From contig OZ037770.1 in the NCBI GenBank assembly GCA_964035545.1, forward strand, positions 9,060,973 through 9,124,972: a stretch of 64,000 nucleotides of DNA, read 5' to 3'. This document shows positions 63,424 to 64,000 of this stretch, piece after piece. The notes under the pieces were generated by a model. It searched no databases and was not told the DNA's origin. It saw only the letters and a list, made by a program, of their open reading frames with translations. The position numbers and the translations under genes were made by a program. The stretch comes from Bugula neritina (Eukaryota; Bryozoa; Gymnolaemata; Cheilostomatida; Bugulidae). The stretch's first letter is position 1. Each line of letters opens with the position of its first letter.

Positions 63424-64000
63424 TCAAGCTTGGATGTCCGTGGATTGAGTTTGAATGCGTCTGCCCTTGACAACGTCAGCGTAGGAAAAGACTGGGCAGC
63501 GTGGTTGTTGCGCGCGACTGGAACTATTTGCCCCGGGTGTAGTAGTTTTGTTTACTACTCCGCCTTCGCAAAAGTTGAGATTTCCGTGGTGTTCACAACT
63601 CCCACGCTTTGCTGCCAGTCCTTCCGTACGGCGCCCAGCTGGACTTTCGTAACTGCCGTTTGTAACACGGTCACATACGAAGTCTTTCAGGTATGCTGGG
63701 GGTTGTCTAGTACGCTGTCCCCGTCCCAGGGGAGGTGACGTATCAGCTGGAGATGGGGTTGTAGTTGCTGGTTGGGGCGGTGTGCTCACTGGTGGGCTAT
63801 TTTGCTCTACCTGTGGCGTTTCTAGCCCGCCGTTGATGATGGTGTTTCCCTCTCCGCTGTTGTCTCCGGATGGAGCCCCTCCCACGGGGGGGGTTTTGCA
63901 CTTCCGGACGCGGACGCGGACGCGGATCCGGAAGTGGTGGGGGTAGACTTGGTACTGGGGGCGGTGGGCGCACTTCCGTTGGTAGGAGTGGCGTTTCCTG
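63424..64000 (-). CDS. C-terminal end of pol-like polyprotein (partial)
   Basis: The frame is open from the window edge to the stop at 63424. It contains a Pro/Thr/Ser-rich linker and RGQRTRQPPAYLKDFVCD, the R-x-RRPP-x-YLKD-type pattern seen after the integrase of Ty3/gypsy polyproteins. Upstream a repetitive RVRVRVRKCK stretch reads through to the edge, though a second frame is also open there, so the exact start of this reading is uncertain. Just after its stop lies a strong donor-like CAG-gtaagc (63392-63384), which could allow splicing toward the downstream ORF. Confidence 0.6.
   Translation of the reverse strand, partial: RKRHSYQRKCAHRPQYQVYPHHFRIRVRVRVRKCKTPPVGGAPSGDNSGEGNTIINGGLETPQVEQNSPPVSTPPQPATTTPSPADTSPPLGRGQRTRQPPAYLKDFVCDRVTNGSYESPAGRRTEGLAAKRGSCEHHGNLNFCEGGVVNKTTTPGANSSSRAQQPRCPVFSYADVVKGRRIQTQSTDIQA

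Larger units (their letters stand above)
61631..64000 (-). mobile_element. LTR retrotransposon, 3' part, runs off the window
   Basis: On the minus strand: end of a pol-like ORF, an extra ORF, an A/T-rich leader, a G13 polypurine tract, then an LTR whose end coincides with the break in TRIM-copy similarity. The 62.2-64 kb part is clearly GC-richer than the host DNA. The uninterrupted site in copy A (ggaatatatacaggtaac, about 48961-48978) suggests a short AT duplication; the partner flank is out of view. The pol tail pattern suggests a Ty3/gypsy-like element, but protease, RT and integrase cores are not in the window. Confidence 0.8.

Noticed and set aside
63430-63738. Plus-strand frame antisense to the pol end
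   Set aside because: Shadow of the minus-strand coding sequence; no recognisable domain.

Overview
This window is animal (invertebrate metazoan) nuclear DNA. It is AT-rich, its genes are split into many short exons with GT-AG junctions, and it holds conserved animal genes (SLC16-type transporter, SNX3, NUBP2, an ABRA/costars protein, RING/B-box TRIM proteins with a propeller tail). It also carries Penelope-like, LTR, LINE and tRNA-derived elements and many small inverted-repeat transposons. I cannot name the species or phylum from sequence alone.

Layout. 0-13.6 kb: an SLC16-family monocarboxylate transporter on the minus strand (9 coding exons, 514 aa), with two further exon-like segments near the left edge that could form a longer alternative C-terminal tail. 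15.8-19.6 kb: SNX3 on the plus strand (4 exons, 160 aa), divergent from the transporter. 22.0-22.8 kb: NUBP2, single exon, minus strand. 26.4-33.5 kb: a 14-exon plus-strand gene for a 659-aa helical protein I do not recognise; several introns are packed with tandem repeats. 35.6-36.2 kb: an ABRA-like costars-domain protein, minus strand. 36.2-41.5 kb: no host gene; SINE, foldback, minisatellite, hAT-like and LINE remnants.

41.5-61.6 kb: two direct copies (A and B) of an approximately 8.6-kb unit, each an 8-exon TRIM gene on the minus strand (RING, two B-box-like zinc domains, coiled coil, propeller). The copies keep similar introns and flanks, so each serves as an empty-site record for insertions in the other. 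This exposes a 3.8-kb inverted pair of Penelope-like elements (B), a 620-bp TAA-flanked MITE (B), two members of one AGATCGATCT-rich MITE family inserted reciprocally (one in A, one in B), and an LTR retrotransposon at the outer edge of B. Copy A has an in-frame TGA in the coiled-coil exon. Copy B lacks one base at the end of exon 6. As read, neither copy encodes a full protein.

61.6-64 kb: the 3' part of a minus-strand LTR retrotransposon: end of a pol-like ORF, a separate 362-aa zinc-finger/coiled-coil ORF, a G-rich polypurine tract and a 279-bp LTR. It runs off the right edge. No rRNA, functional tRNA or CRISPR was found. Exon models were built by hand from splice sites, reading phase and protein similarity; all exon phases agree except at the copy-B lesion.
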